NCBI GenBank assembly: GCA_029298735.1
Contig: JANSLP010000120.1
Coordinates: 1 to 64,000 of the forward strand
Direction of reading: 5' to 3'
DNA from: Ophiostoma sp. CBS 140.51
Lineage: Eukaryota > Ascomycota > Sordariomycetes > Ophiostomatales > Ophiostomataceae
DNA: 64,000 nucleotides
This document shows, piece after piece, positions 55,989 through 64,000 of this stretch (positions are counted from its first letter, which is position 1; every line of letters begins with the position of its first letter). Under the pieces are notes generated by a model that did no database searches, was not told where the DNA came from, and saw nothing but the letters and a program-made list of their open reading frames with translations. The position numbers were made by a program, and so were the translations under genes.

Positions 55989-58900
55989 TCATGTTGCCTC
56001 GGACATAACCCTCTTCAGACGTGCCATCTCGACTTCGTATGCTTGAATCTTGGCTTGCGACGCTTGCAACTTGTTCAGCAGGTACAACGTCCGGTCACTC
56101 GTCTGTGCAGGTTGCTTCTGCAAGGTGCTCAGCAGCGCCAGCTCCTGCTCGACCTTGGCCACTGTCTTGGCCTCGCCACTGGCCTTTTCGGCCAACACAC
56201 ACCGGTCGAGGCGTGCTGCCAACGCCGCGTCGGAGCCCAGGAATTGGAATGCGGCGAGGTAGACAGGGCTGCCTGCCTTGATGGACTGCGGCCGACCACG
56301 GAATGACTTGACCGTTACAAGTTCAGCAGCCGCCAGGGCGTCGATGGCTGCAATACCGGCGTTGGAGAAGGCAAACGTATCGGACAGAAGAACGTCGTTA
56401 TAGCACACGTCGCCGCCCTTGGCAGCAATCTCACGCACTAGGTACCACGCCTGCTCAGCTGTCCATGCACGGCTCGATGGTGATGACGCAGCTGCTGCAG
56501 CAGGTGCACCAGACGAGGAGCCGCTGCCACCCGTAGCCGACGATGTCTTGGGTTGCGACAGCAGGAACATCTTGATGATCTCTGAGGCGCTCTGCTCCAC
56601 AATCTCAGACACGGCACGCTTCGGTGACTGGCCACTCTTGAGACGACGGACGAGGGACTCAAGATCTGTCAGGCGACCACCAAGAACACCGATGCAGCCG
56701 TCCAGTTCTCGGATGACCTCCTGGTGCTCAGACGACAGGGCTGACTGGGATGCCGTAGCACTAACAATGCCAGGAACGCCGCCCTCGGCAGCCAGGGCTG
56801 CCTTAGCAGCAGCAGTGTTGATGGTGCTTGGCTCACCGCTGATTCGGCCCGTGTTCTTGACTGGAGGGAGACCCTTGGCCTTGGCAAGAGTGTTCTCAGT
56901 TGGCTTTTTCTCGGAGACTGGTGCCGCCTTGGCGGCATCTGCACCGGTATCCTTGGTCGCCTTGCTGCTGCTGTCGTCACTTTCCTCAGTCTTCGACTTC
57001 TGGAAGGGAAGGGTGACCTTGTCCAAGATAGACTGCTGCTTCTGCTCGACCGGCTGCTCCTGGGCCTTGTTCCGGGCCTTTTGTGCGTCAATGGCAATAT
57101 CTGCCGCCGCAGTTGATGTTGGGCTCTCGGGTTGCTCGGGCTGCTGGGCCGCAGTATCATCCGCGGGGGCAACCTCCTCCTCCTCTTCCTTCTCAGCCAG
57201 GTGGCTCAAGACGTAGTTCATAGCCACCTCGGGTGACAAATCACCCAAAGCGATTTGCCGGAAAACGCGGTCGGGCATAGCCTTAACCAGTGCCTTGGGG
57301 TACGACGTATCCGACGTCAGGAAAACGACGTGTGCAATGTTTGCCTGCACCAGCGTAGCTGCCCACTCGGCGAGCTTGTCGTACACGGGACCTGAGGCAT
57401 CCTCGTTACGGTGGCCAAAGTTGTCCAGCACGATCACAGCCCGGCGCTCAGGGTGCGCTTCCAAATACGCGTCCTCGTTGAGGTCGGCATCGACATCAGT
57501 CTTGTGGCGGCCGCCCAGGCTGACCTCCCGCAGCGCTGCGGTGGCCGTCTGTAAAATCTTGGATAGCTGTTCATCGAGCGTCTCAGAGAAGCCCGTCTTA
57601 ACACCCGTCGTGCCCTGCACGGCCAGATCAATCAGGCTGCTGAGGTTGTTAGCCCACGAGAAGACAGGTCGGTAACCAATGGCAGCGGCGATTCTCTTGA
57701 TCGTGGCACTCTCGCCGCGGGCCTCGACAATCGGTTTGCAGTCGATAACGAGAACATCCTTGCGACCCTTGAGGGCTTGATCAACAACAAGCTCGTTCTT
57801 GCCCGAGCCACGCGGGCCCTGGACCACAATAAACGTCTCGGTCGTCTCGAGCAGCCAGGTGCGAAGTGCGTCCAAAAGGTCGCGGCGGTGGGTCATGAGG
57901 GCATCCTGGCCGTAAGTCCCAGTACCCTTATGACTCTTGCCGCTGCCGATGCCCATGTTGTCGGCAGCCGTGTCATACGAGTTGCGCGCGTATGTGACAA
58001 AGGCATTCGTCCGGCCCTGGATCCACTTCCAGAGCTGGCTGTCGCGGACCGCAAAGGAGTGCTGGACGTGAGCGCGGATGAAGAACGACCGGATAGGATC
58101 AAACACGGCAACAGTGATAGTAGCAAGGAGAGCAGCTAGAATCGGGATCACGATACGCGGGTGTGATGTGAGCCAATCCCAGATGTGGTGGGCACGAGCG
58201 CGGGCCTCGTAGGATGTCCGAAGTCGTGTGGTGCCGTTGACAACGAAGCCGTGAAGACAGCTGCGCGCCATGACGGCATCACGAAGGCGCATAAAGTCTA
58301 TAGTAGCGTACCGCGGAAGTGTCTTGGAGTCGAAGGGCAGAGAGCTGATCTCGGCGATCTTGCCGTACCGCCGAAACAAGCCATAGATAGTCTCATGGGA
58401 GAGCTCGAGGTTGGCGCTGCCTGACGCATCACCGACGCCACCGCTTCCTGACGAAGCTGCAGGGGGTGCGCAGAACTCAACCTTCACTCGGCTTGAGGGC
58501 ACGCGCGACGCCAAATCCTCGAGCCACGGCACACCACGCACGAGACCGGCACGCATGCAGCCCCAAAGCGGGTTAAACCATGGCCGAACAGGATGTGCTG
58601 CCAGTTCCTTGGCCAGACTAGACTCGATATCCTCTAGATTGCGGTCGGCCGGGTGCCGAAATTTCACAAAGACACCGCCATCCTTGAGCCGCGGAATGAT
58701 CTCGGTGATTGTGAGGTTGAGGCTGTCGGGGATCGCACGCTTGACGAGGCTGACTGGGTCCAGCACAGATGCTATGGACACCAAAAATCCTGATGTTGAG
58801 TTTGTGGAGGAAGACTTGCCATCGGCATCGGGGGTCTTGGTAAAGCGCTTCAGCAGCTGCGAGATCTCCCCATCGTTGTAGTCGGCTGAGGTGCGCCAGG

Positions 58901-59258
58901 GCCGCCACGCGAGGATGTTGCCAATGCGAAGGGGGAAGACATTGTCGAGAAAGATGATGCCCTCACCGGGAGAGGAAGCGATGTGGCCACTGTTGTCGTC
59001 ACCAGTCGTAGAGGTTTCCCAGCGCCGGCCTGAGAGAACAAGCGAGGTCACTGGTGGCACGCGAGGGCGGTGGGCGACCTGTGTTGTTGCAGCGGTCGCA
59101 ATCCTCGGCAAAGTCGTGGTGGTCGGTGGGAGAAAGGTGGACGAGCGGTCATGTTTTTGGGACAGAGGCCGGGCCCCCTGAAATTGCACCTGCCGCCAGA
59201 GTTGTTGCGTCTGCCAGGCCCGAAGGGTGGCCGGCTGGAAGGAACGCCCGAGGAGCAT
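55989..59258 (-). CDS. YME2: Mitochondrial escape protein 2 (Yme2), inner-membrane RRM/P-loop protein
   Basis: Inner-membrane protein that in yeast affects mitochondrial nucleoid structure and mtDNA escape. It is 1,089 aa, single exon. Residues 1-80 are a basic, acid-poor presequence. PGEGIIFLDNVFPLR (97-111) is a family signature, and an RRM-like domain spans about 283-350 (IYGLFRRYGKIAEISSLPF). One transmembrane helix lies at about 369-387 (IVIPILAALLATITVAVF). The ATPase domain has the P-loop GPRGSGKN at 481-488 and a Walker B-like AVIVLDNF at 607-614. A low-complexity linker spans about 690-842, then LGGRLTDLESLVRRLKSG and a C-terminal coiled coil (about 1,030-1,086). The linker makes it longer than I expect for the family. 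The first ATG has an in-frame presequence. Its promoter is shared with the Emi1-like gene. Confidence 0.93.
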   Translation of the reverse strand: MLLGRSFQPATLRAWQTQQLWRQVQFQGARPLSQKHDRSSTFLPPTTTTLPRIATAATTQVAHRPRVPPVTSLVLSGRRWETSTTGDDNSGHIASSPGEGIIFLDNVFPLRIGNILAWRPWRTSADYNDGEISQLLKRFTKTPDADGKSSSTNSTSGFLVSIASVLDPVSLVKRAIPDSLNLTITEIIPRLKDGGVFVKFRHPADRNLEDIESSLAKELAAHPVRPWFNPLWGCMRAGLVRGVPWLEDLASRVPSSRVKVEFCAPPAASSGSGGVGDASGSANLELSHETIYGLFRRYGKIAEISSLPFDSKTLPRYATIDFMRLRDAVMARSCLHGFVVNGTTRLRTSYEARARAHHIWDWLTSHPRIVIPILAALLATITVAVFDPIRSFFIRAHVQHSFAVRDSQLWKWIQGRTNAFVTYARNSYDTAADNMGIGSGKSHKGTGTYGQDALMTHRRDLLDALRTWLLETTETFIVVQGPRGSGKNELVVDQALKGRKDVLVIDCKPIVEARGESATIKRIAAAIGYRPVFSWANNLSSLIDLAVQGTTGVKTGFSETLDEQLSKILQTATAALREVSLGGRHKTDVDADLNEDAYLEAHPERRAVIVLDNFGHRNEDASGPVYDKLAEWAATLVQANIAHVVFLTSDTSYPKALVKAMPDRVFRQIALGDLSPEVAMNYVLSHLAEKEEEEEVAPADDTAAQQPEQPESPTSTAAADIAIDAQKARNKAQEQPVEQKQQSILDKVTLPFQKSKTEESDDSSSKATKDTGADAAKAAPVSEKKPTENTLAKAKGLPPVKNTGRISGEPSTINTAAAKAALAAEGGVPGIVSATASQSALSSEHQEVIRELDGCIGVLGGRLTDLESLVRRLKSGQSPKRAVSEIVEQSASEIIKMFLLSQPKTSSATGGSGSSSGAPAAAAASSPSSRAWTAEQAWYLVREIAAKGGDVCYNDVLLSDTFAFSNAGIAAIDALAAAELVTVKSFRGRPQSIKAGSPVYLAAFQFLGSDAALAARLDRCVLAEKASGEAKTVAKVEQELALLSTLQKQPAQTSDRTLYLLNKLQASQAKIQAYEVEMARLKRVMSEAT

Positions 59259-59846
59259 CGCGAGGCTCTTGCCTTTCCCCTCTCTGCGCCTAGTAAGGCA
59301 GAGGGAATGCCGAGTAGAGAAGGTTCGAAAGCGACTGGATGTTTAGAGATCGAAAGGAAGGAGCGAAAGTAGGCAATGCCTGGATTTCAACAGAATTACA
59401 GCTACAAAAGGGAGAAAAATAGGATGCTGCAATTGGCATGCCATTTTTGTGGGAAGGAGGGGAGCTTGAGAAGGGAAAGAGCAGCCCACTCGTCTAGTGC
59501 AGTCAATGACCTCACAGCTGGAGACAGTGGAGAGGACAAGCGGCTTTCAGCTGTCTTTGTGAACTGAGTCTCGATGCTGGGTGGGGTGACCACTACAGAG
59601 TGCCTCGAGTGCGTTAAGGCGTAAAACAGCCACTGGCCAATCAGAGCGCTGTCCTCAAAAAAATCACCAACCGCCTAGTTTTCGTTTCGCCTGTGGCATC
59701 GCCAAAGACGATACTGTCGAATGTGAGATCTCATCAAACTGGCGAAAAAGAAGCACGACTGCTACATCAATTGATCTATTCAGGAATACCGTGGCTCTAT
59801 TCTCTCGTAGAATCTCATCACGACACCGATACAGGTCTCACTCAAC
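59259..59846. promoter_or_regulatory. Divergent promoter of YME2 and the Emi1-like gene with a CCAATCA box
   Basis: This 588-bp head-to-head region separates two genes for mitochondrial proteins. CCAATCA, the preferred HAP/NF-Y core, lies at 59,637-59,643, about 205 bp from the Emi1-like start and 380 bp from the YME2 start. HAP complexes classically drive respiratory genes in fungi, so joint control is plausible. The frames inside are short and have no domains. Confidence 0.6.
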
Positions 59847-60692
59847 ATGGGCTGGTTCTGGTCCGCCAAGTCGGCCGATGGAAGTACATCTTCATCTCAG
59901 ACCTCATCCTCATCTTCACAATCCGATGCCGTGTCATCAACACAACCACCACCAACATCCATATCACAAAATACACCTCAATCAGAGCCCACAGTCAACG
60001 ATGGCAAGCCAGAAAACGATCCGGAACTGCGCAAGTTTATGGCCATGTTCGAGAGCGGCGAGATAGGCCTAGAGGATCCCAGAAAAGCAACCGAAGCATC
60101 AAAACCATCGGAGCCGTCCAAACTTGCGGCATGGAAGGCTACCTGGACCTCTTCATCAGCAGGGGATGCGTCATCCACAACAGCCAATGGAGAGAACTCC
60201 TTTGAACCTCGCGAGCGGTCCCTAGGCGAGGCCGTCCTGCCTGTAACGATGTCCTGCCGGCAAGCATTTGATTTGGCCTGGGCCTGCCAGTCGCCCGCGG
60301 GCCAGTGGCGTGCAGTGTACCGCCACGGTGGTGTCCGGCCGTGTAGTGACCTGTGGGACGACTTTTGGTTCTGCATGCGAGTCAAGGGATACGCTGAGGG
60401 CCCGATGAAAGAGGAAGCTGTGCGCAGCTACTATCGCAAGAAGGAGATTGACCGCTACTACTTGCCGGGAAAGCCGTCGAGTGAGGACGTGTGGCGCAGT
60501 CGGACTGTTGACGAGGTCCTTCCACCAGGTGCTGTTTTCCAGAATGACTTCAAGGTCGTTGTGGGCGGCGAGGGTCAACAGAAGCAAAATGAGGCGCCCG
60601 TGGACGACAATGGACGCGAGGATGCCAGTAAGATCATGGCGGATGCTGAGCGGCGGCAGCGCATCCGCGATCAGATGGGCTACACAAAATAA
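59847..60692 (+). CDS. EMI1: Emi1-like (DUF3128) twin-CX9C protein
   Basis: DUF3128 family protein related to yeast Emi1 (early meiotic induction). Such twin-CX9C proteins are usually imported into the mitochondrial intermembrane space by the Mia40 relay. It is 281 aa, single exon. MGWFWSAKS is a typical start, followed by a Ser/Gln/Pro-rich low-complexity stretch (12-55) and a helix, PELRKFMAMFESGEIGLED. The core (about 131-200) has exactly two CX9C pairs: C137/C147 in MSCRQAFDLAWACQSP and C166/C176 in RPCSDLWDDFWFCMRVKGY. These cysteines probably form two disulfides in a helical hairpin. The C-tail is charged (IMADAERRQRIRDQMGYTK). The ATG context is CTCAACATGG. It is divergent from YME2 and convergent with HSP70. 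Confidence 0.88.
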   Translation: MGWFWSAKSADGSTSSSQTSSSSSQSDAVSSTQPPPTSISQNTPQSEPTVNDGKPENDPELRKFMAMFESGEIGLEDPRKATEASKPSEPSKLAAWKATWTSSSAGDASSTTANGENSFEPRERSLGEAVLPVTMSCRQAFDLAWACQSPAGQWRAVYRHGGVRPCSDLWDDFWFCMRVKGYAEGPMKEEAVRSYYRKKEIDRYYLPGKPSSEDVWRSRTVDEVLPPGAVFQNDFKVVVGGEGQQKQNEAPVDDNGREDASKIMADAERRQRIRDQMGYTK

Positions 60693-61522
60693 AAGATCGG
60701 GAGCATCTCATGTATATTAGATGTTTGGAGTTTAGGAAATCACAACTAATGTCACTGTCACAATATCAATGTCACAATGGTCCTTATCAAGTTCTCGCCT
60801 GTGTTTGTTATTGCCACAATGCGGTCACCGACATTGTTGAGGAGGGTGCAACGAGATACGAACGTTGTTGTTTTTATTGCTATGTTATTGTATTGCACCT
60901 TCCTTTCTTTACCACAAATCCCTCACCTTGCACCTTCTGTGAATCACAATCTATCCTTCGCACCTTTCTAACCTTTGCAATCTGGGCCGGGACACGATAA
61001 GCCGCGCCGCCGGTTGACGGGAAGGGGTCAACCGCATAGACATGGAAAGCAAGATAGAAGGAAGAAGCCTTCCACGTATCTACGAAAATGGACGTGTCAA
61101 TCTACTTTCAAAGAACAAAATAAATAAAAAATTCAAGAAACTCAATTAATGCGAATAGTTATTACTTGGTTTTGTTTAGACTATTATCACTGTCGCTGCG
61201 ATGGAAGGTTTTCTAAGTTTTATCTTTTTTATTCATTACAGGAATTTAACCACTGTATAACCGGACTTTTCCCCCAGATCGTTTGAATCATTGCGAAGTA
61301 AAAAACAAAATGTAAGACCCAGAGAGGTAAAAGGAAAAAAAGCAGAAGCATTGCAGAACAAAGATATCTAGCCCCCCTTAATACCCTCCTGTGACCGAAA
61401 GAGTTTGCTGCATTCTGTTGGCAGCTCACTCAGGCGTATCTCTAACCATTAACAAAACAATGGGGAAATCATTAAAACAGGAAAAGGAAAAAAACGACGA
61501 CAGATCAAAGAGACGACTGCAT
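60693..61522. other. Convergent 3' region between the Emi1-like gene and HSP70
   Basis: This 830-bp interval holds the facing 3' ends of two genes. It is AT-rich at about 61,100-61,260 and has no coding frame of interest. An AATAAAA overlaps the Emi1-like stop region. Confidence 0.6.
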
Positions 61523-64000
61523 TTAGTCGACCTCCTCGACGGTCGGGCCGTCGTCGTGGGTGGCGCCACCGGCAGCGCCGGGGAAGCCGCCAGGAGCACC
61601 GTCGGGAACGCCGCCAGGGGGACCGCCAGCAGTGCCGTAGAACTTCATCATGATGGGGTTGGCAACGGCCTCAAGCTCCTTCTGGTGCTCCTCGTACTCC
61701 TCGCGGGTAGCCTGCTGGCTCTCGTCGAGCCAGCTGACAACGCGGTCGATCTCAGCCTTGAGCTTCTCCTTGTCGCCAGCGTCAAGCTTCTCGTCGACCT
61801 TGGAGTCGCTCAGAGTGTTGCGCAGGGAGTAGGCGTACGACTCAAGGCCGTTCTTGGCAGCGACACGGCGGCCCTCAGCCTCATCCTCCTCCTTGAACTT
61901 CTCGGCCTCAGCAAGCATGCGCTCGATGTCGTCCTTGGACAGACGGCCCTTGTCGTTGGTGATGACAATCTGGTTGGACTTGCCGGTACCCTTCTCGACA
62001 GCCGAGACGTTCATGATACCGTTGGCGTCCAGGTCGAATGTAACCTCGATCTGGGGAACACCGCGGGGAGCGGGGGGAATACCGGTGAGCTCGAACTTGC
62101 CCATCAGGTTGTTGTCCTTGGTGCGCTGGCGCTCACCCTCGTAGACCTGGATCAGCACGCCGGGCTGGTTGTCGGAGAAGGTCGAGAAGACCTCAGACTT
62201 CTTGGTGGGGATGGTGGTGTTGCGGGGAATGAGCTTGGTCATCATGCCACCAGCAGTCTCGATACCGAGAGACAGGGGAGCAACATCGAGCAGCAGGATC
62301 TCGTTGGTAGACTTAGACGAGGTGTCACCGCTGAGGATGGCAGCCTGGACGGCAGCGCCGTAGGCAACAGCCTCATCGGGGTTGATGGACTTGTTGGGCT
62401 CCTTGCCGTTGAAGTAATCGGTGATCAGCTTCTGGATGCGGGGAATACGGGTGGAACCGCCGACCAGGACGATCTCGTGGACCTGGGACTTGTCGATCTT
62501 GGCATCCGTCAGGACACGGTCAACGGGCTGCAGGGTAGAGCGGAACAGGTCCTGGCACAGCTCCTCGAAGCGGGCACGGGTGATCGAGGTGTAGAAGTCG
62601 ATGCCCTCGAACAGGGAGTCGATCTCGATGGAGGTCTGAGCAGAAGACGAAAGAGTGCGCTTGGCACGCTCGCAGGCGGTGCGGAGACGGCGCAGAGCAC
62701 GGGCGTTGGTGCTGACATCCCTATCAAGACTGTTAGTATAAATGTTCGGATAAAAAATGCGAGGAAAGATGCAATTCATGTTGCGATGAGATAGTATGTA
62801 TGGGGGTTGGCGGGATGGGGGAAAAAAACATGCAATTTTCTCATCGCGATCCTCAATTCTCGTCGCAACTCCCACCACAATCTCTCATCGCAAACCCCCT
62901 TCGCAGCCTCATCGGATAGAGTCGCGTTTGGGGTTGCGATGAAAAATTGTGCAGGGGAAGTCGCGATGAGATAATATGAAGGGTTGCGACGAAAAGGTCA
63001 TGTGATTTGCGGGGTGTAGAGGGAAGGTGCGACTGGCGTTGTTTGTATTTTTCCCACTAAGGAAAGAGCAACCGGTCTGACCACCCGAATGTAACATCCA
63101 CGGTGACAACCACAGAAATTGCAAAACACAACATCGCGAGATAAACGATGGGATGAAAGGGAGGGAGTAATTGGAGGGGGGGGGGGGGGTAAAACTGACT
63201 TCTTATTTTTTCTCTTGAATTCTTGGACGAAATGGTTGACGAGGCGGTTGTCGAAGTCCTCACCACCCAGGTGAGTGTCACCGGCAGTGGACTTGACCTC
63301 GAAGATACCCTCCTCAATGGTGAGGAGCGAAACATCGAAGGTACCACCACCCAGATCGAAGATCAGGACGTTGCGCTCGCCCTCAACCTTCTTGTCGAGA
63401 CCGTAGGCGATGGCGGCGGCAGTGGGCTCGTTGATGATACGCAGGACGTTGAGGCCGGCAATGAGACCGGCATCCTTGGTGGCCTGGCGCTGGGAGTCGT
63501 TGAAGTAGGCGGGGACAGTGACAACGGCGTTGTTAACGGTGCCACCCAGGTAAGACTCGGCGGTCTCACGCATCTTAATGAGAACCATGGAGGAAATCTC
63601 CTCGGGGGTGAACTGCTTGGTCTCGCCCTTGAACTCGACCTCAATGACGGGCTTGCCGGCACGGTCGACGACCTTGAAGGGGAAGTGCTTCATGTCGGCC
63701 TGGACCTCGGCGTCGGCAAACTTGCGGCCGATCAGACGCTTGGCGTCGAAGACCGTGTTCTGGGGGTTCATGGCGACCTGGTTCTTGGCGGCATCACCAA
63801 TCAGACGTTCCGTGTCCGTGAAGGCCACGAAAGACGGCGTGGTGCGGTTACCCTGGTCGTTGGCGATGATCTGGAGGGAGAGTTAGTAGCTGTGTCTCAA
63901 AAAAAACGAGCTCCAGAGCTTCGAGGGCAGCTTCAAAAGAGCTGCTGAAAGGGAGAAATACATACCTCAATGCGATCATCACGGTAGATACCCACGCAAG
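61523..64000 (-). CDS. HSP70: Cytosolic HSP70 chaperone (Ssa type), 5' end off window; complement(join(61523..62720,63200..63870,63966..>64000))
   Basis: ATP-driven chaperone of the cytosol and nucleus. The visible part runs from CVGIYRDDRIE to the end, 633 residues; roughly the first 20 lie past base 64,000. The ATPase domain shows IIANDQGNRTTPSFVAFTD, VPAYFNDSQRQATKDAG, IINEPTAAAIAYGLDKK, LIFDLGGGTFDVSLL and, after the 479-nt intron, IVLVGGSTRIPRIQKLI. The substrate-binding domain starts near LLDVAPLSLGIETAGGMMTK. The tail is GGPPGGVPDGAPGGFPGAAG and ends EEVD, the TPR co-chaperone tag of cytosolic Hsp70s. Introns: 63,871-63,965 (GTATGT donor) and 62,721-63,199 (unusual GTCAGT donor, CTAAC branch, GATAG acceptor). 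Codon use is extremely C-ending. A 467-codon frame on the opposite strand is a codon-bias shadow. Confidence 0.96.
62721..63199 (-). repeat. Repeat-rich long intron in HSP70
   Basis: This 479-nt intron is far longer than most others in the window. Between about 62,780 and 62,993 it carries seven copies of YYGCGAYGA-like sequence in both orientations: TTGCGATGA (62,781 and 62,934), TCGCGATGA (62,961), TTGCGACGA (62,983), and inverted TCATCGCGA (62,841), TCGTCGCAA (62,860) and TCATCGCAA (62,885). Two longer direct copies are GCGATGAGATARTATG near 62,783 and 62,963. A run of 14 G on the plus strand (C14 in the transcript) lies at 63,176-63,189, five bases after the GTCAG of the donor. Confidence 0.75.

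Noticed and set aside
61391..62794. 467-codon frame on the plus strand opposite HSP70
   Set aside because: It mirrors the strongly biased HSP70 codons on the other strand. Long antisense frames are a well-known by-product of this bias, and the translation is a low-complexity L/V/G/D pattern.

Overview
The window is a piece of nuclear DNA from a filamentous ascomycete (Pezizomycotina, most likely a Sordariomycete). The evidence is short introns (mostly 59-210 nt) with GTRNGT-type donors and CTAAC-like branch points, strong C-ending codon bias in highly expressed genes, C/T-rich ATG-poor leaders, and purely eukaryotic gene content. I see no bacterial, viral or transposon coding sequence, and no convincing tRNA or rRNA gene.

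Layout. Bases 1-17,957 are gene-poor. The only supportable unit there is a plus-strand, C/T-rich, apparently spliced leader ending in a 31-codon ORF at 10,275. A dense housekeeping block follows: ARC15 (Arp2/3 subunit, +), the complex I assembly methyltransferase NDUFAF5 (-), AP-2 alpha adaptin APL3 (+) and LSC2 (succinyl-CoA ligase beta, +). Next come a small hypothetical gene (31,638), a fructosamine-kinase-like gene (34,027), a candidate small secreted protein (35,333), an EamA/DMT transporter (36,984) and RVB1 (39,256). An 8.1 kb gene-poor stretch then leads, through a long pyrimidine-rich leader, to a large HMG-box regulator (48,897). A second candidate micro-ORF lies on the minus strand at 52,634. 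The right end holds YME2 (-), an Emi1-type twin-CX9C protein (+) sharing a divergent promoter with YME2, and a cytosolic HSP70 (-) whose first codons lie beyond base 64,000.

How the genes relate. This is not an operon or a biosynthetic cluster. Four products are mitochondrial (NDUFAF5, LSC2, YME2, Emi1-like); of these only YME2 and the Emi1-like gene share a control region, which carries a CCAATCA box. ARC15 and AP-2 alpha both serve cortical actin and endocytosis but have separate promoters.

Most worth a second look: a 109-codon in-frame extension directly after the AP-2 alpha stop; two micro-ORFs at distant loci that both encode PKPTPP; a repeat-rich 479-nt HSP70 intron; and an over-represented 9-mer, TACGGAGTA, confined to non-coding DNA. 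I found no clear new multi-gene system.
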